Positions 26,323 through 34,634 of a stretch of DNA of 64,000 nucleotides are shown in pieces. The stretch is from assembly GCA_016869535.1 (NCBI GenBank), contig VGDX01000008.1, positions 60,750 through 124,749 of the forward strand, in the 5' to 3' direction. Below the pieces are notes generated by a model. The model was given only the letters and a program-made list of their open reading frames with translations. It was not told the DNA's origin and ran no database searches. The translations under genes were made by a program, and so were the position numbers. Source of the stretch: Alphaproteobacteria bacterium. Its GTDB lineage: Bacteria; Pseudomonadota; Alphaproteobacteria; Rhizobiales; Methyloligellaceae. Position 1 is the stretch's first letter, and every line of letters starts with the position of its first letter.

Positions 26323-27561
26323 ATGGTTGAGATCAGACCGCAACGGCAACGCCAAGACCTTGAAATTGAAGGCGATCGCGAGGCGCTCGAGCATATCGCC
26401 CGCGCCCTGGAAGGACGCGTGCTGCTTGGGTCCAGCCAAGCCATTGATAAAGACAGTAAAAACGAGGCGCCCGGGCTCGACGCGGCGTGCCTGAAGCCCC
26501 TGCTCGAGGCGCTGCCGATGGCGATCGGCATCCTCGCCGGCAGGAAATTAGTGCATGCGAACAGTGCTTTAGCCAATGCGTTCGGCTATAGCGCGCCGTC
26601 CGAGCTGCTCGATGCCGGCGGGCTCGACGCCGTCCTGCCCGATGGCGGCCTGCTCTTCGCCCATGTGGAAGGCCTTGAAATTACACCACTAATCGATGCG
26701 CTCACCCGTTCGCGGCGGAAAGTGAAAGTCGCCTTCGCCGTCAGTCTTCTCGATCCTGCGAGCGATATCAAACTCTTGCGCCTGATTGATCAGCCAGATC
26801 TCGATGCGGAGCAACCCGTTGATTCCCCTGCACAATCAAGCGAAATCGAGGCGAAGACCGCTGCGCGGCGCATCGACTTTCTCGCCAAGGTCAGTCACGA
26901 AGTCCGCACCCCGCTGAACTCGATCATCGGCTTTGCCGAATTGATGCTGCAGGAGCGCTTCGGGCCCATCGGCAGCCCGCGCTATAAAGGGTATATCGAG
27001 GACATTCATCAAAGCGGGCTTTACGCTTTGAGTCTGCTCAACGATCTGCTCGACATTTCCAAGATCGAGGCCGGCAAGTTCGAACTCGATTTCACCGCCG
27101 TCGATCTTTCCGACCTGGTCGAGAATTGCGTGAACAGCCTGCAGCCGCTGGCGAAGCGAGCGCGCATCGTCCTCCGCACTTCGCTCAGCCCCGATCTGCC
27201 GATGGTCGTTGCCGATCCGAGGCGGCTCAAACAGATCGTGCTCAACCTCCTAACCAACGCCATCAAGTTCACCAAGGAAGGTGGCCAGGTGATCGTGTCA
27301 GGAACGATGCTCGGTGGCGAACTCCGGCTGCGTGTGCACGACAACGGCATCGGCATGACCGCGGATGAGATCGCTTACGCCATGCAGCCGTTCCACCAGC
27401 TCGACACCACGCCGCGGCGGCAGGCGGGAACAGGACTCGGTCTTCCCGTCACCAAGGCTTTGGCCGACGCCAACCGCGCCCGACTGGTTTTGAGCAGCGA
27501 GCCAGGCGTCGGCACCTCGGCCGATGTGATCTTTCCGGCTGAGCGGTTGTTCACAACCTAA
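26323..27561 (+). CDS. Cytoplasmic sensor histidine kinase, PdhS/DivJ type
   Basis: A 412-residue soluble kinase. Residues 55-160 are PAS-like. The dimerisation/phosphorylation domain has H192 in VSHEVRTPLNSIIGFAELM, followed by RYKGYIEDIHQSG and LLDISKIEAGKFEL, the H-box form typical of DivJ/PleC/PdhS kinases that act on DivK. The ATPase domain shows the N-box (NLLTNAIKF, N312), G1 (HDNGIGM) and G2 (GTGLGLPVTKAL). No membrane segment and no response regulator gene nearby. A role in cell-cycle or polarity signalling is inferred from the H-box similarity only. Confidence 0.88.
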   Translation: MVEIRPQRQRQDLEIEGDREALEHIARALEGRVLLGSSQAIDKDSKNEAPGLDAACLKPLLEALPMAIGILAGRKLVHANSALANAFGYSAPSELLDAGGLDAVLPDGGLLFAHVEGLEITPLIDALTRSRRKVKVAFAVSLLDPASDIKLLRLIDQPDLDAEQPVDSPAQSSEIEAKTAARRIDFLAKVSHEVRTPLNSIIGFAELMLQERFGPIGSPRYKGYIEDIHQSGLYALSLLNDLLDISKIEAGKFELDFTAVDLSDLVENCVNSLQPLAKRARIVLRTSLSPDLPMVVADPRRLKQIVLNLLTNAIKFTKEGGQVIVSGTMLGGELRLRVHDNGIGMTADEIAYAMQPFHQLDTTPRRQAGTGLGLPVTKALADANRARLVLSSEPGVGTSADVIFPAERLFTT

Positions 27562-27868
27562 TCCGACTCTTTTTCGCATCTTTAGCTATTACTTGCGATC
27601 CGCTTTACGTTGCGCTGGCCGCACTGTTTCTATCTAATATCTTGTAAATGTTGATCAGTAGAAAAGGCTAGGTTTACTTTCATTAGATTAGGTATTCGAT
27701 AATATATCCTTCTCCATTTAAGCTTAGAAGGCTTCTAAATAAGGTTATTCTTATTGACACTCACCGATCCCAGGCTTTAAGCGAGGAATTGCGCTTTCGG
27801 CATCCGTCGAGAGCAGCTTGTAAGCAGTCCGATACCGGGGCCTTGAACTCCGGCCATTGGAGGGATGA
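27562..27868. promoter_or_regulatory. AT-rich control region upstream of the iron transporter operon
   Basis: No gene is seen in these 307 bases. The stretch 27620-27760 is markedly AT-rich compared with its surroundings. It contains an Irr-like palindrome at 27723-27739 and a perfect -35 hexamer TTGACA at 27754-27759; the matching -10 (about 27776) is weak. A ribosome-binding site TGGAGGG lies just before the ATG at 27869. Confidence 0.6.
27723..27739. promoter_or_regulatory. Irr-like iron control element (ICE box)
   Basis: CTTAGAAGGCTTCTAAA contains a perfect inverted repeat TTAGAA-GGC-TTCTAA. This matches the form of the rhizobial Irr/ICE motif (TTTAGAA-n3-TTCTAAA) as I know it. It lies 15 bases upstream of the TTGACA box, a position better suited to activation than to blocking RNA polymerase. 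Confidence 0.62.
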
Positions 27869-28915
27869 ATGTCATTTGTATTCGCGCGCGCTTTGGCGCT
27901 TGCGCTCCTTTCACCTGCCCTGGTGATTCCGTCCACGCGAGCCGCCGAATCTGGCGAGGTCAATGTCTATTCCTATCGCCAGCCTTATCTCATCGAACCC
28001 CTGCTCAAGGAATTTACCGAAGAGACCGGCATCAAGGTCAATGTGATCTTCGCCGAGAAGGGCTTGATCGAGCGCATTCAGGCCGAGGGGCGAAACAGTC
28101 CCGCTGACGTGCTGCTCACCACCGATATCGGCAATCTCACGCAAGCCACAACATCGGGCATTGCACAGCCAATCCAGTCCGAGGTGATCGATCAGGTGGT
28201 ACCAGAGGCCTATCGAGCGAATGACGATGAATGGATCGGCCTTACGCGCCGCGCCCGCGTGATCTACGCCTCGAAGGACAGGGCGAAGCAGGATGCGATT
28301 ACCTACGAAGAACTCGCCGATCCGAAATGGCGCGGCAAGATCTGCACGCGTTCAGGCCAGCATCCTTATAACGTCGCGCTGATCGCTTCCATGATCGCGG
28401 CTCACGGCGAAGCATGGACGGAGGAATGGCTTAGAGGCGTAAAGGCCAATCTCGCGCGAAAACCCGCGGGCAACGATCGTCTTCAGGTGAAGGGTGTCTA
28501 TGCCGGCGAATGCGACATAGCCCTCGGCAACACCTATTACATGGCCGCTATGTTGAACGATGAGAAGGAGCCAGAGCAGAAGGCGTGGGCAGATTCGGTC
28601 CGTATCCTGTTCCCCAACACCAACGATCGTGGCACGCATATAAATGTCTCCGGCGCGGTGATGGCGAAACATGCCCCGCACAAAGACAACGCCATGAAGC
28701 TGGTCGAATTCCTGGTCTCCGACCGGGGACAGAAGATGTATGCCGACGTTAATGCCGAATATCCGGTGAAGGATGGCGTTCCCCCGTCTGAGCTCGTTCA
28801 ATCCTGGGGGACTTTCAAGGCCGATCCGATCTCGCTCGACGAGATTGCGGCCCATCGCAAGACGGCGAGTGAACTCGTAGACAAAGTTGGCTTCGACGAT
28901 GGCCCGAGTTCATGA
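27869..28915 (+). CDS. fbpA: Ferric iron ABC transporter, periplasmic binding protein
   Basis: A 348-residue FbpA/FutA-type protein that carries Fe3+ across the periplasm. Signal peptide 1-25 (ending STRAA). Family segments include VNVYSYRQPYLIEPLLKEF, ADVLLTTDIGNL, LADPKWRGKICTRSGQHPYN and GECDIALGNTYYMAAM, the last with the two tyrosines that bind iron in this family, and FPNTNDRGTHINVSG. The start uses the second of two overlapping ATGs (ATGAATG). An Irr-like box lies about 130 bases upstream. It is followed by a Cys-rich gene and the permease. Confidence 0.92.
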   Translation: MSFVFARALALALLSPALVIPSTRAAESGEVNVYSYRQPYLIEPLLKEFTEETGIKVNVIFAEKGLIERIQAEGRNSPADVLLTTDIGNLTQATTSGIAQPIQSEVIDQVVPEAYRANDDEWIGLTRRARVIYASKDRAKQDAITYEELADPKWRGKICTRSGQHPYNVALIASMIAAHGEAWTEEWLRGVKANLARKPAGNDRLQVKGVYAGECDIALGNTYYMAAMLNDEKEPEQKAWADSVRILFPNTNDRGTHINVSGAVMAKHAPHKDNAMKLVEFLVSDRGQKMYADVNAEYPVKDGVPPSELVQSWGTFKADPISLDEIAAHRKTASELVDKVGFDDGPSS

Positions 28916-28927
28916 CTGGGGGATGAG

Positions 28928-29464
28928 ATGAGCATCTTCAAGAAAATTGAAAAGCAGTCCTGGGATAGAGCGGATCGACGGATCTATGTTCCGCCTTGTA
29001 GCGGCCCTGAGTGGCTGGTCGGCATAGGTTTTAGGTGCTGGCTGGCCGGATACGATAATGGCGACATTTCCTGCTGGGAGCATGGCTGGAACGCCTATGC
29101 CAGAGTACTCGGCACCGAGCGGGCGAAGCGAGCGGTAACCGAGCTCGCCTGTTGGGTCAGGGCGGTACGCGCTTCGGCTTCGCGCAAGATTGAATATCGC
29201 GCCTGCGATACAAACGGCTTTTGCCCCGATGAATGCATGGCGATCTCTTTGATTGCTTCCTCGCAACATCACCGCTGTCCCGCGATGCGTGCCTGCGCAC
29301 TCGCGCTCATCGGTTCCGACCTGGTCGAGCCTGTGATCGACACCGCCAATGCCTTCGCCGATGTGCTCGAGGAAGCCGATCAGCGCCTATCGGCCGAGGC
29401 GGTTGCCGCTCTGATGACCAGTCAGCGCAAGAGAGGCATAGACGGTCACGCGGAACGGCGCTGA
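28928..29464 (+). CDS. Cys-rich protein of unknown function within the iron operon
   Basis: A 178-residue protein without signal peptide or membrane segment. It has nine cysteines at about residues 24, 37, 49, 75, 93, 99, 103, 117 and 123, including FCPDEC and CPAMRAC. Aromatic residues are dense in the first half (FRCWLAGYDNGDISCWEHGWN), and the last 40 residues are helical and acidic. I recognise no family; the first half is faintly like ribosome modulation factor (GY..G....CW...W), which I do not rely on. It sits 12 bases after fbpA and 15 before fbpB, so it is cotranscribed with the iron transporter. Confidence 0.8.
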   Translation: MSIFKKIEKQSWDRADRRIYVPPCSGPEWLVGIGFRCWLAGYDNGDISCWEHGWNAYARVLGTERAKRAVTELACWVRAVRASASRKIEYRACDTNGFCPDECMAISLIASSQHHRCPAMRACALALIGSDLVEPVIDTANAFADVLEEADQRLSAEAVAALMTSQRKRGIDGHAERR

Positions 29465-29479
29465 TCGGGACGCCTGACG

Positions 29480-31222
29480 TTGGCCGAGACCCATAAGCGC
29501 ATAAGGTTCCGCCAACGTCTTGCCCGGCTCCGGGAAAGCGGCAATCTCGGGTGGTCGGTGGCAGCGCTTATCCTGTCTTTAATCGCACTCACACCGCTCA
29601 TTGCCATCACCTTCATCGCATTAGGTCCGAGCGGTGATACTTGGCCTCACCTTATCGCCAATGTGCTTCCTGGCGCGGTGCGCCGCACTCTCGGACTCAT
29701 GCTTGGTGTCGGCCTCGTGACACTGGTGGTGGGTACAGGTACCGCTTGGCTCGTTACCATGTACCGCTTTCCAGGGCGGCGCTATTTCCAGTGGCTTCTG
29801 CTCCTGCCACTCGCCATCCCCACCTATATCATCGCCTACACTTATCTAGAGCTCCTCGACTATTCTGGGTCGGTGCAGACGACCTTGCGCGCTCTGTTTG
29901 GCTGGCAGGATGCCAAAAGCTACTGGTTTCCAGACATCAGAAGCCTTGGTGGCGCGATCTTCGTGATGAGCGCGGTGCTCTATCCTTATGTCTACATTAC
30001 CGCGCGGGCGAGTTTCGTCGCCCAATCCGTATGCGTTCTCGAGGCGAGCCGCACACTTGGCAGAAGCGCGATGGAAACATTTTGGCGGATCGCGTTACCG
30101 CTCGCGCGTCCCGCACTTGCCGCCGGCGTGGCGCTCGCTTTGATGGAGGCTTTGAACGACATCGGCGCTGTCGAATTTTTCGGCGTACGGACCTTGACCG
30201 TTGCCGTTTACGACACCTGGCTCGATCGCAACGATCTCGTCGGCGCCGCCCAGATCGCCTGCGTCATGCTCTTTTTCGTTCTCACGCTGCTGCTGCTTGA
30301 ACGTGCCCTCAGAGCCGCGCGCCGCTTCCATCACACCACCGGCAAATATCGCGATCTGCCTGAGGATTCGCTCGATGGCTGGCGGGGAGCGCTGGCGGCA
30401 GCGGTTTGCGCCCTGCCAATACTGGTTGGCTTTGTCATACCAGGCGCCGTCCTCATTGAAGATGCGCTCGCGCATATGACGGCGGGACTTTCCCCGAAAT
30501 TCTGGCAAGCCGCTCTCAACAGTCTTCTGCTGGCAGGGGCCGCGGCCGCAATCGCGGTCGTATTCGCCGTCGTGCTTGCCTATGCCCGCCGCCAGACGCG
30601 TTCGAAGCTGGTGCATGCGGCCAGCACCATTCCTGCCATCAGTTACGCCGTGCCCGGCACGGTGCTCGCCATAGGCCTGCTCATTCCCCTTGCTGGACTA
30701 GACAACAATATCGATGCCGCTATGCGGTCTTTATTCGGTGTCTCAACCGGGCTCGTGCTATCGGGGACCGCCTTCGCTCTTGTGCTCGCTTATACCATCC
30801 GCTTCCTGGCCGCCTCGCTCGGCGCGGTAGAAGCGGGCTTCAGCAAAGTCTCACGCAATATCGACGCCGCCTCGCGCACACTTGGTGCCACGATCAGCGA
30901 GACGTTATGGCGCGTGCATCTTCCTCTTTTGCGCCCGGCGCTCGGCGCCGCGGCCCTGCTTGTGTTCGTGGATTCGATGAAGGAACTGCCAGCGACCTTG
31001 CTGCTGAGGCCGTTTAATTTTGACACGCTGGCGACCCAGGTGTTCACGCTCGTCTCACTCTATCGCTACGAGGAGGCCGGACTCTCGGCCCTCACCATTG
31101 TCGCGGTGAGTCTCGCCCCGGTTCTCCTGTTACATGGAATCATCATTGGCGGCCGCCCGGGCGGTACGTCGGCACGCGGCCATGCGCCAGTAAGTCCGGA
31201 ATGGGCGTTGCGGATCACTTGA
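29480..31222 (+). CDS. fbpB: Ferric iron ABC transporter permease, fused double domain
   Basis: A 580-residue inner-membrane permease of the FbpB/SfuB type, made of two homologous halves of about six membrane segments each. Both halves carry the ATPase-contact (EAA) loop: EASRTLGRSAMETFWRIALP near residue 190 and DAASRTLGATISETLWRVHLP near residue 465. The start is TTG at 29480; MAETHKRIRFRQRL follows. The gene for the ATPase FbpC is not present here, so the transporter must borrow an ATPase encoded elsewhere. Confidence 0.92.
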   Translation: MAETHKRIRFRQRLARLRESGNLGWSVAALILSLIALTPLIAITFIALGPSGDTWPHLIANVLPGAVRRTLGLMLGVGLVTLVVGTGTAWLVTMYRFPGRRYFQWLLLLPLAIPTYIIAYTYLELLDYSGSVQTTLRALFGWQDAKSYWFPDIRSLGGAIFVMSAVLYPYVYITARASFVAQSVCVLEASRTLGRSAMETFWRIALPLARPALAAGVALALMEALNDIGAVEFFGVRTLTVAVYDTWLDRNDLVGAAQIACVMLFFVLTLLLLERALRAARRFHHTTGKYRDLPEDSLDGWRGALAAAVCALPILVGFVIPGAVLIEDALAHMTAGLSPKFWQAALNSLLLAGAAAAIAVVFAVVLAYARRQTRSKLVHAASTIPAISYAVPGTVLAIGLLIPLAGLDNNIDAAMRSLFGVSTGLVLSGTAFALVLAYTIRFLAASLGAVEAGFSKVSRNIDAASRTLGATISETLWRVHLPLLRPALGAAALLVFVDSMKELPATLLLRPFNFDTLATQVFTLVSLYRYEEAGLSALTIVAVSLAPVLLLHGIIIGGRPGGTSARGHAPVSPEWALRIT

Positions 31223-31351
31223 TAACCCAACAAAATTTGGGGTTGGGCTCGCCCTCCCGGCTCAATCGGGCTAAAACAACGGGTCTTTTACGAGGCCGGA
31301 AACGGCTCACCCCCCGGATAATAACGGCTGGAAAAGCGTGGACAGGTCGGT

Positions 31352-33130
31352 ATGAAGCCTCGCCAGCATGTTTGGAAATGGCTTCTTCTCGGCCTTGTCG
31401 TCGTTATGCTCGTCGGCCTTGCCGCCATTCCCCGGCAAATCGGTGATTCGGAACAGCTTCGCATTCGCGTGACCAAGGCGCTTTCGGAATGGACCGGGGG
31501 CAAGGTCACGCTCACCGAGCCGTGGAGTGTCCGTTTCTTCCCGCCGCTTTCGATCAGGGGCGGATTCGAGGTGCGTGACGCTCATCGTCTGCCGCTCGTT
31601 CAATCCATCACCGCCAAGGATATCAAGATCTCGATCAATTTCGGTCACCTGCTGCTGGGCCGATTCAGCATTGATGGGATGCGGTTGAATCGGCCGGAGA
31701 TTACCCTAAAGCACCAGACCGCTCCACATGTCTCCATAGATGAGATCGCCAACCTGCTTGACGGGAGGACGGTCGATGCCGTGCGCCTGCGCGCTGGTAC
31801 TGTGAGATCTTCGACGGGTGAGGACCTGGCGAGCAAGCTCGACGCTGATTTCGACATGAGTGATGGCAACGGCATATTGTCGGCATTCGGCGCGTTCGAT
31901 CTTCGCGGCGACAGGGTACGTTTTGTACTTGATAACGGCGAGTTCACGACAAGCGATTCGGTCGTAAGCGCTCCGTTCCGCCTCAGATTTTCCGGTCCTA
32001 TCACTGCCACGTTTGGCGGCACCGCTGTATTTGGCGACAGGCTGGAGCTCAACGGTGCTCTGCAAGCGAATATTGCTGACGGGCGGCGTTTTCTGGAATG
32101 GGTCGGGATACCGGTTCCCAATGGTCAGAGTCTGCAAGAGCTATCCATTTCCGGGCCGGCGCATTTGAGCGGCTCGACCCTGACCGTCGAGGATGGGTCT
32201 TTTACCCTGGATGGAAATTCCGCCATCGGTCTCCTGGCAGTTACCATGGGCGAGCGTCCACGCATCGAAGGCACGCTCGATTTCGAGCGGCTCGTGCTCG
32301 ATCCGTATATCGGTAGCAATGAGTCAGATGCCGCGACTGCGCCGCACAACGGCGCGTGGCTCGATTGGGCGTTGCTCAAATATTTTGATACCGATCTCAG
32401 GATTTCTGCTGCCAAGGTCGTAACCTCACCCATAGAACTCGGCCGTGGCGGCTTTACCCTCACTGCCAAGCACAGCGTGGTCGCAGCCGAAATTGGTGAA
32501 CTCGAACTTTGCGGAGGATTGGCAACCGGGCGTCTTGCTCTCGATCTATCGCAAGCCAAGTCCAAGGGAAGCCTGGTGGGAAACCTGGTGGATCTCAATC
32601 TCGATGCTTGTCTCAAGCCGCTGGCACTCGCGGCTCAAATCCAGGGTGTCGGCAGCTTCAAGGCCAATGTCACAGCCGAAGGCGACACCGTCGAGGAAAT
32701 TGTCAATGGCCTTACCGGCGACCTTAAGATCAGAGCGGAGAAAGGTGCAGTCCCGGTCGATTTCGCCGCGCTTTTGACCGCTAGCGCATCTCAGGAAAAC
32801 GGCTGGAGCCAGAAGAATCCTACGCCTTTCGATACACTCGTCGCCGATTGCAGCCTCACTGCCGGACATATTTCGTGCCAGCGATTCAAAATGCAGACGC
32901 CACGGGGATCGATCTCAGGGGTTGGCGAGGTTGATATAGGGCGCCGGACGCTTGATTGGAGCCTGTCTCTAGCAAGGCTCATGGCTCCGCTGGATGCAGC
33001 GAAATTGTCGCCACCCCCACGCGTATCCATCTATGGCCCGCTCGCGCAGCCGATGATCCGAAGAGCAGACCGTCCAACCCTCGAAGGATCGAGGCAGAGC
33101 CCGGACACCGCGCCGGTTTCCCCGCGTTAA
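31352..33130 (+). CDS. AsmA family protein
   Basis: A 592-residue protein with one N-terminal membrane anchor (KWLLLGLVVVMLVGLAAIP) and a long periplasmic part of beta-rich repeats. The N-terminus (PWSVRFFPPLSIRGGFEVRD) and the C-terminal region (DLNLDACLKPLALAAQIQGVGSFKANVTAEGDT split around residue 425, then GLTGDLKIRAEKGAV) match AsmA. Members of this superfamily are bridge-like proteins thought to move phospholipid toward the outer membrane. It follows fbpB by about 130 bases and may have its own promoter. Confidence 0.87.
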   Translation: MKPRQHVWKWLLLGLVVVMLVGLAAIPRQIGDSEQLRIRVTKALSEWTGGKVTLTEPWSVRFFPPLSIRGGFEVRDAHRLPLVQSITAKDIKISINFGHLLLGRFSIDGMRLNRPEITLKHQTAPHVSIDEIANLLDGRTVDAVRLRAGTVRSSTGEDLASKLDADFDMSDGNGILSAFGAFDLRGDRVRFVLDNGEFTTSDSVVSAPFRLRFSGPITATFGGTAVFGDRLELNGALQANIADGRRFLEWVGIPVPNGQSLQELSISGPAHLSGSTLTVEDGSFTLDGNSAIGLLAVTMGERPRIEGTLDFERLVLDPYIGSNESDAATAPHNGAWLDWALLKYFDTDLRISAAKVVTSPIELGRGGFTLTAKHSVVAAEIGELELCGGLATGRLALDLSQAKSKGSLVGNLVDLNLDACLKPLALAAQIQGVGSFKANVTAEGDTVEEIVNGLTGDLKIRAEKGAVPVDFAALLTASASQENGWSQKNPTPFDTLVADCSLTAGHISCQRFKMQTPRGSISGVGEVDIGRRTLDWSLSLARLMAPLDAAKLSPPPRVSIYGPLAQPMIRRADRPTLEGSRQSPDTAPVSPR

Positions 33131-33148
33131 AAAATTCGGAGCATCGCG

Positions 33149-34372
33149 GTGTCAGCACAATGCAATAGCCATAGATTTGTCGCTACCAGCCAGCGGCTTG
33201 CCGCCGTCCTTGCCGCTATACTGCTCTTTGCGCCGTTTGGGGCGAAGGCCCAAGAGACTGGGACGCTGAGCATCGCCACCTGGGGCGGGGCGTATGGCCA
33301 GTCGCAGGAAATCGCCTTTTTCGAGCCCTTCGCCAAAGAGACCGGGACCAAGATTGTCACGGAGATCTATGATGGAAGCCTGGAAGCAATCAGGCGGTTG
33401 ATCAAGGCGGACCCTCCTGTCGATGTGGTGGATGTATCGCCGGCGACACTCGCCACGCTCTGTGGAGAGGGTCTGCTCGAGACGATCGACCCCGCATCGC
33501 TAGATCCTGCTCCGGAGACGGAAAGCGTCGAGCAGGATTTTTTCCCAGGGTCTCTCTCGACATGCGGTGTAGCCAGCATGGCCTGGTCGATGGCCATTGC
33601 TTTTGACCGGCGCAGCTTCCCCAAAAACCCGCCTTCTGACATCGCCGCCCTGCTCGATACAAAGACTTTTCCGGGCAAGCGGGCCCTACCCGCTGGACCG
33701 CGCTACACACTCGAGTTGGTCCTCCTGGCCGATGGGGTGCCGCCGGAGAACATTTACAGTGAACTCGCCACGCCAGCCGGTGCTGATCGCGCCTTTGCTG
33801 CGCTTGATCGTATCAAGGGTAACATCCTCTGGTGGGATGAGGCGCAGGAGCCGATCGAATGGCTGCTTGAGAAAAAGGCGGTCATGGCTGCGAGTTATAG
33901 CGGACGCATCTTCCGTGCAGCGGTCGGTCTGCGAAAGCGCCTCGGCATCATATGGGACGGCCAAATCTATGATCTCGACCTTTGGGCCATACCCAAAGGC
34001 GCTAAAAGCAAGGACGCGGCCAAGCGGTTCATCGGTTTCGCTACGAAGCCCGAAAGGCTGGCAGCACAGGCGCAGCTCATCGCCTATGGTCCGATGCGCA
34101 AATCGGCGCTTGATCTGGTGGGCCCGCATCCCGTCATCAATGTTGACATGAAGAGCTTCCTGCCCACCTCACCGGACAATTTCAAGAAAGCGCTTCGATT
34201 CGACGACACTTGGTGGAGCCAGAACGGCGAGCCCTTGAAAAAGCGGTTCGCGGCCTGGCGAGCCGCTTTGAAGGCAGAGAAAGCCGCGTCGCAAGACCCG
34301 GCGCAAAGCCCGCAAGATCAAGACGCCGCATCGGGTAAACGACAAGGTGCCTCCCCTCGGCAGGAACAATAA
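33149..34372 (+). CDS. ABC transporter substrate-binding protein, PotD/spermidine-putrescine-like, orphan
   Basis: A 407-residue periplasmic binding protein starting at GTG, with signal peptide to about residue 34 (FAPFGAKAQ). The core matches the extracellular solute-binding family used for polyamines and opines: LSIATWGGAYGQSQEIAFFEPF, VDVVDVSPATLATLCGEGLLE, NILWWDEAQEPIEWL, and DLDLWAIPKGAKSKDAAKRF. The last 35 residues are a low-complexity Gln/Ser/Asp tail. No permease or ATPase gene is nearby. It starts 18 bases after asmA and may be read with it. Confidence 0.84.
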   Translation: MSAQCNSHRFVATSQRLAAVLAAILLFAPFGAKAQETGTLSIATWGGAYGQSQEIAFFEPFAKETGTKIVTEIYDGSLEAIRRLIKADPPVDVVDVSPATLATLCGEGLLETIDPASLDPAPETESVEQDFFPGSLSTCGVASMAWSMAIAFDRRSFPKNPPSDIAALLDTKTFPGKRALPAGPRYTLELVLLADGVPPENIYSELATPAGADRAFAALDRIKGNILWWDEAQEPIEWLLEKKAVMAASYSGRIFRAAVGLRKRLGIIWDGQIYDLDLWAIPKGAKSKDAAKRFIGFATKPERLAAQAQLIAYGPMRKSALDLVGPHPVINVDMKSFLPTSPDNFKKALRFDDTWWSQNGEPLKKRFAAWRAALKAEKAASQDPAQSPQDQDAASGKRQGASPRQEQ

Positions 34373-34410
34373 GTGACAGTCACACAAGGCGCCGCATGTC
34401 GCTCACAGAA

Positions 34411-34431
34411 AAATTGCGGGTAAGTCCGCAA
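34411..34431 (-). terminator. Terminator, minus strand
   Basis: On the minus strand TTGCGG-ACTTAC-CCGCAA is followed directly by TTTTT. It would stop transcripts arriving from the bcsS-like gene to the right, about 200 bases after its stop. Confidence 0.6.
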
Positions 34432-34584
34432 CTCCCATTTGCTTTGATTGTCGTCTTTGTGTCATGCTCGTTAGCGGAGGGAGAGACCCCTCTTGCACAG
34501 AATGCACGATGAATGAGGGCGCTCTTTTTGACGATCCGGACCTTGGAAAGGACGTCGTAGGCGAGCAGCCACTCTGACGAGGCA

Positions 34585-34611
34585 GCACTGCCGGAGCGGG
34601 GCCGGCAGTGC
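34585..34611. terminator. Strong hairpin between convergent genes
   Basis: GCACTGCCGG (34585-34594) and CCGGCAGTGC (34602-34611) form a perfect 10-bp stem with a 7-base loop. It lies between the convergent binding-protein and bcsS-like genes, but the U-tract is poor in both directions (ACTTTCG on the plus strand), so termination is likely but not certain. Confidence 0.55.
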
Positions 34612-34634
34612 ACTTTCGTCGAAAAATGTTACCC

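Noticed and set aside
31226..31247. CCCAAC/GTTGGG hairpin after fbpB as a terminator
   Set aside because: Only 6 bp with a 10-base loop and no U-tract; termination here is not supported.
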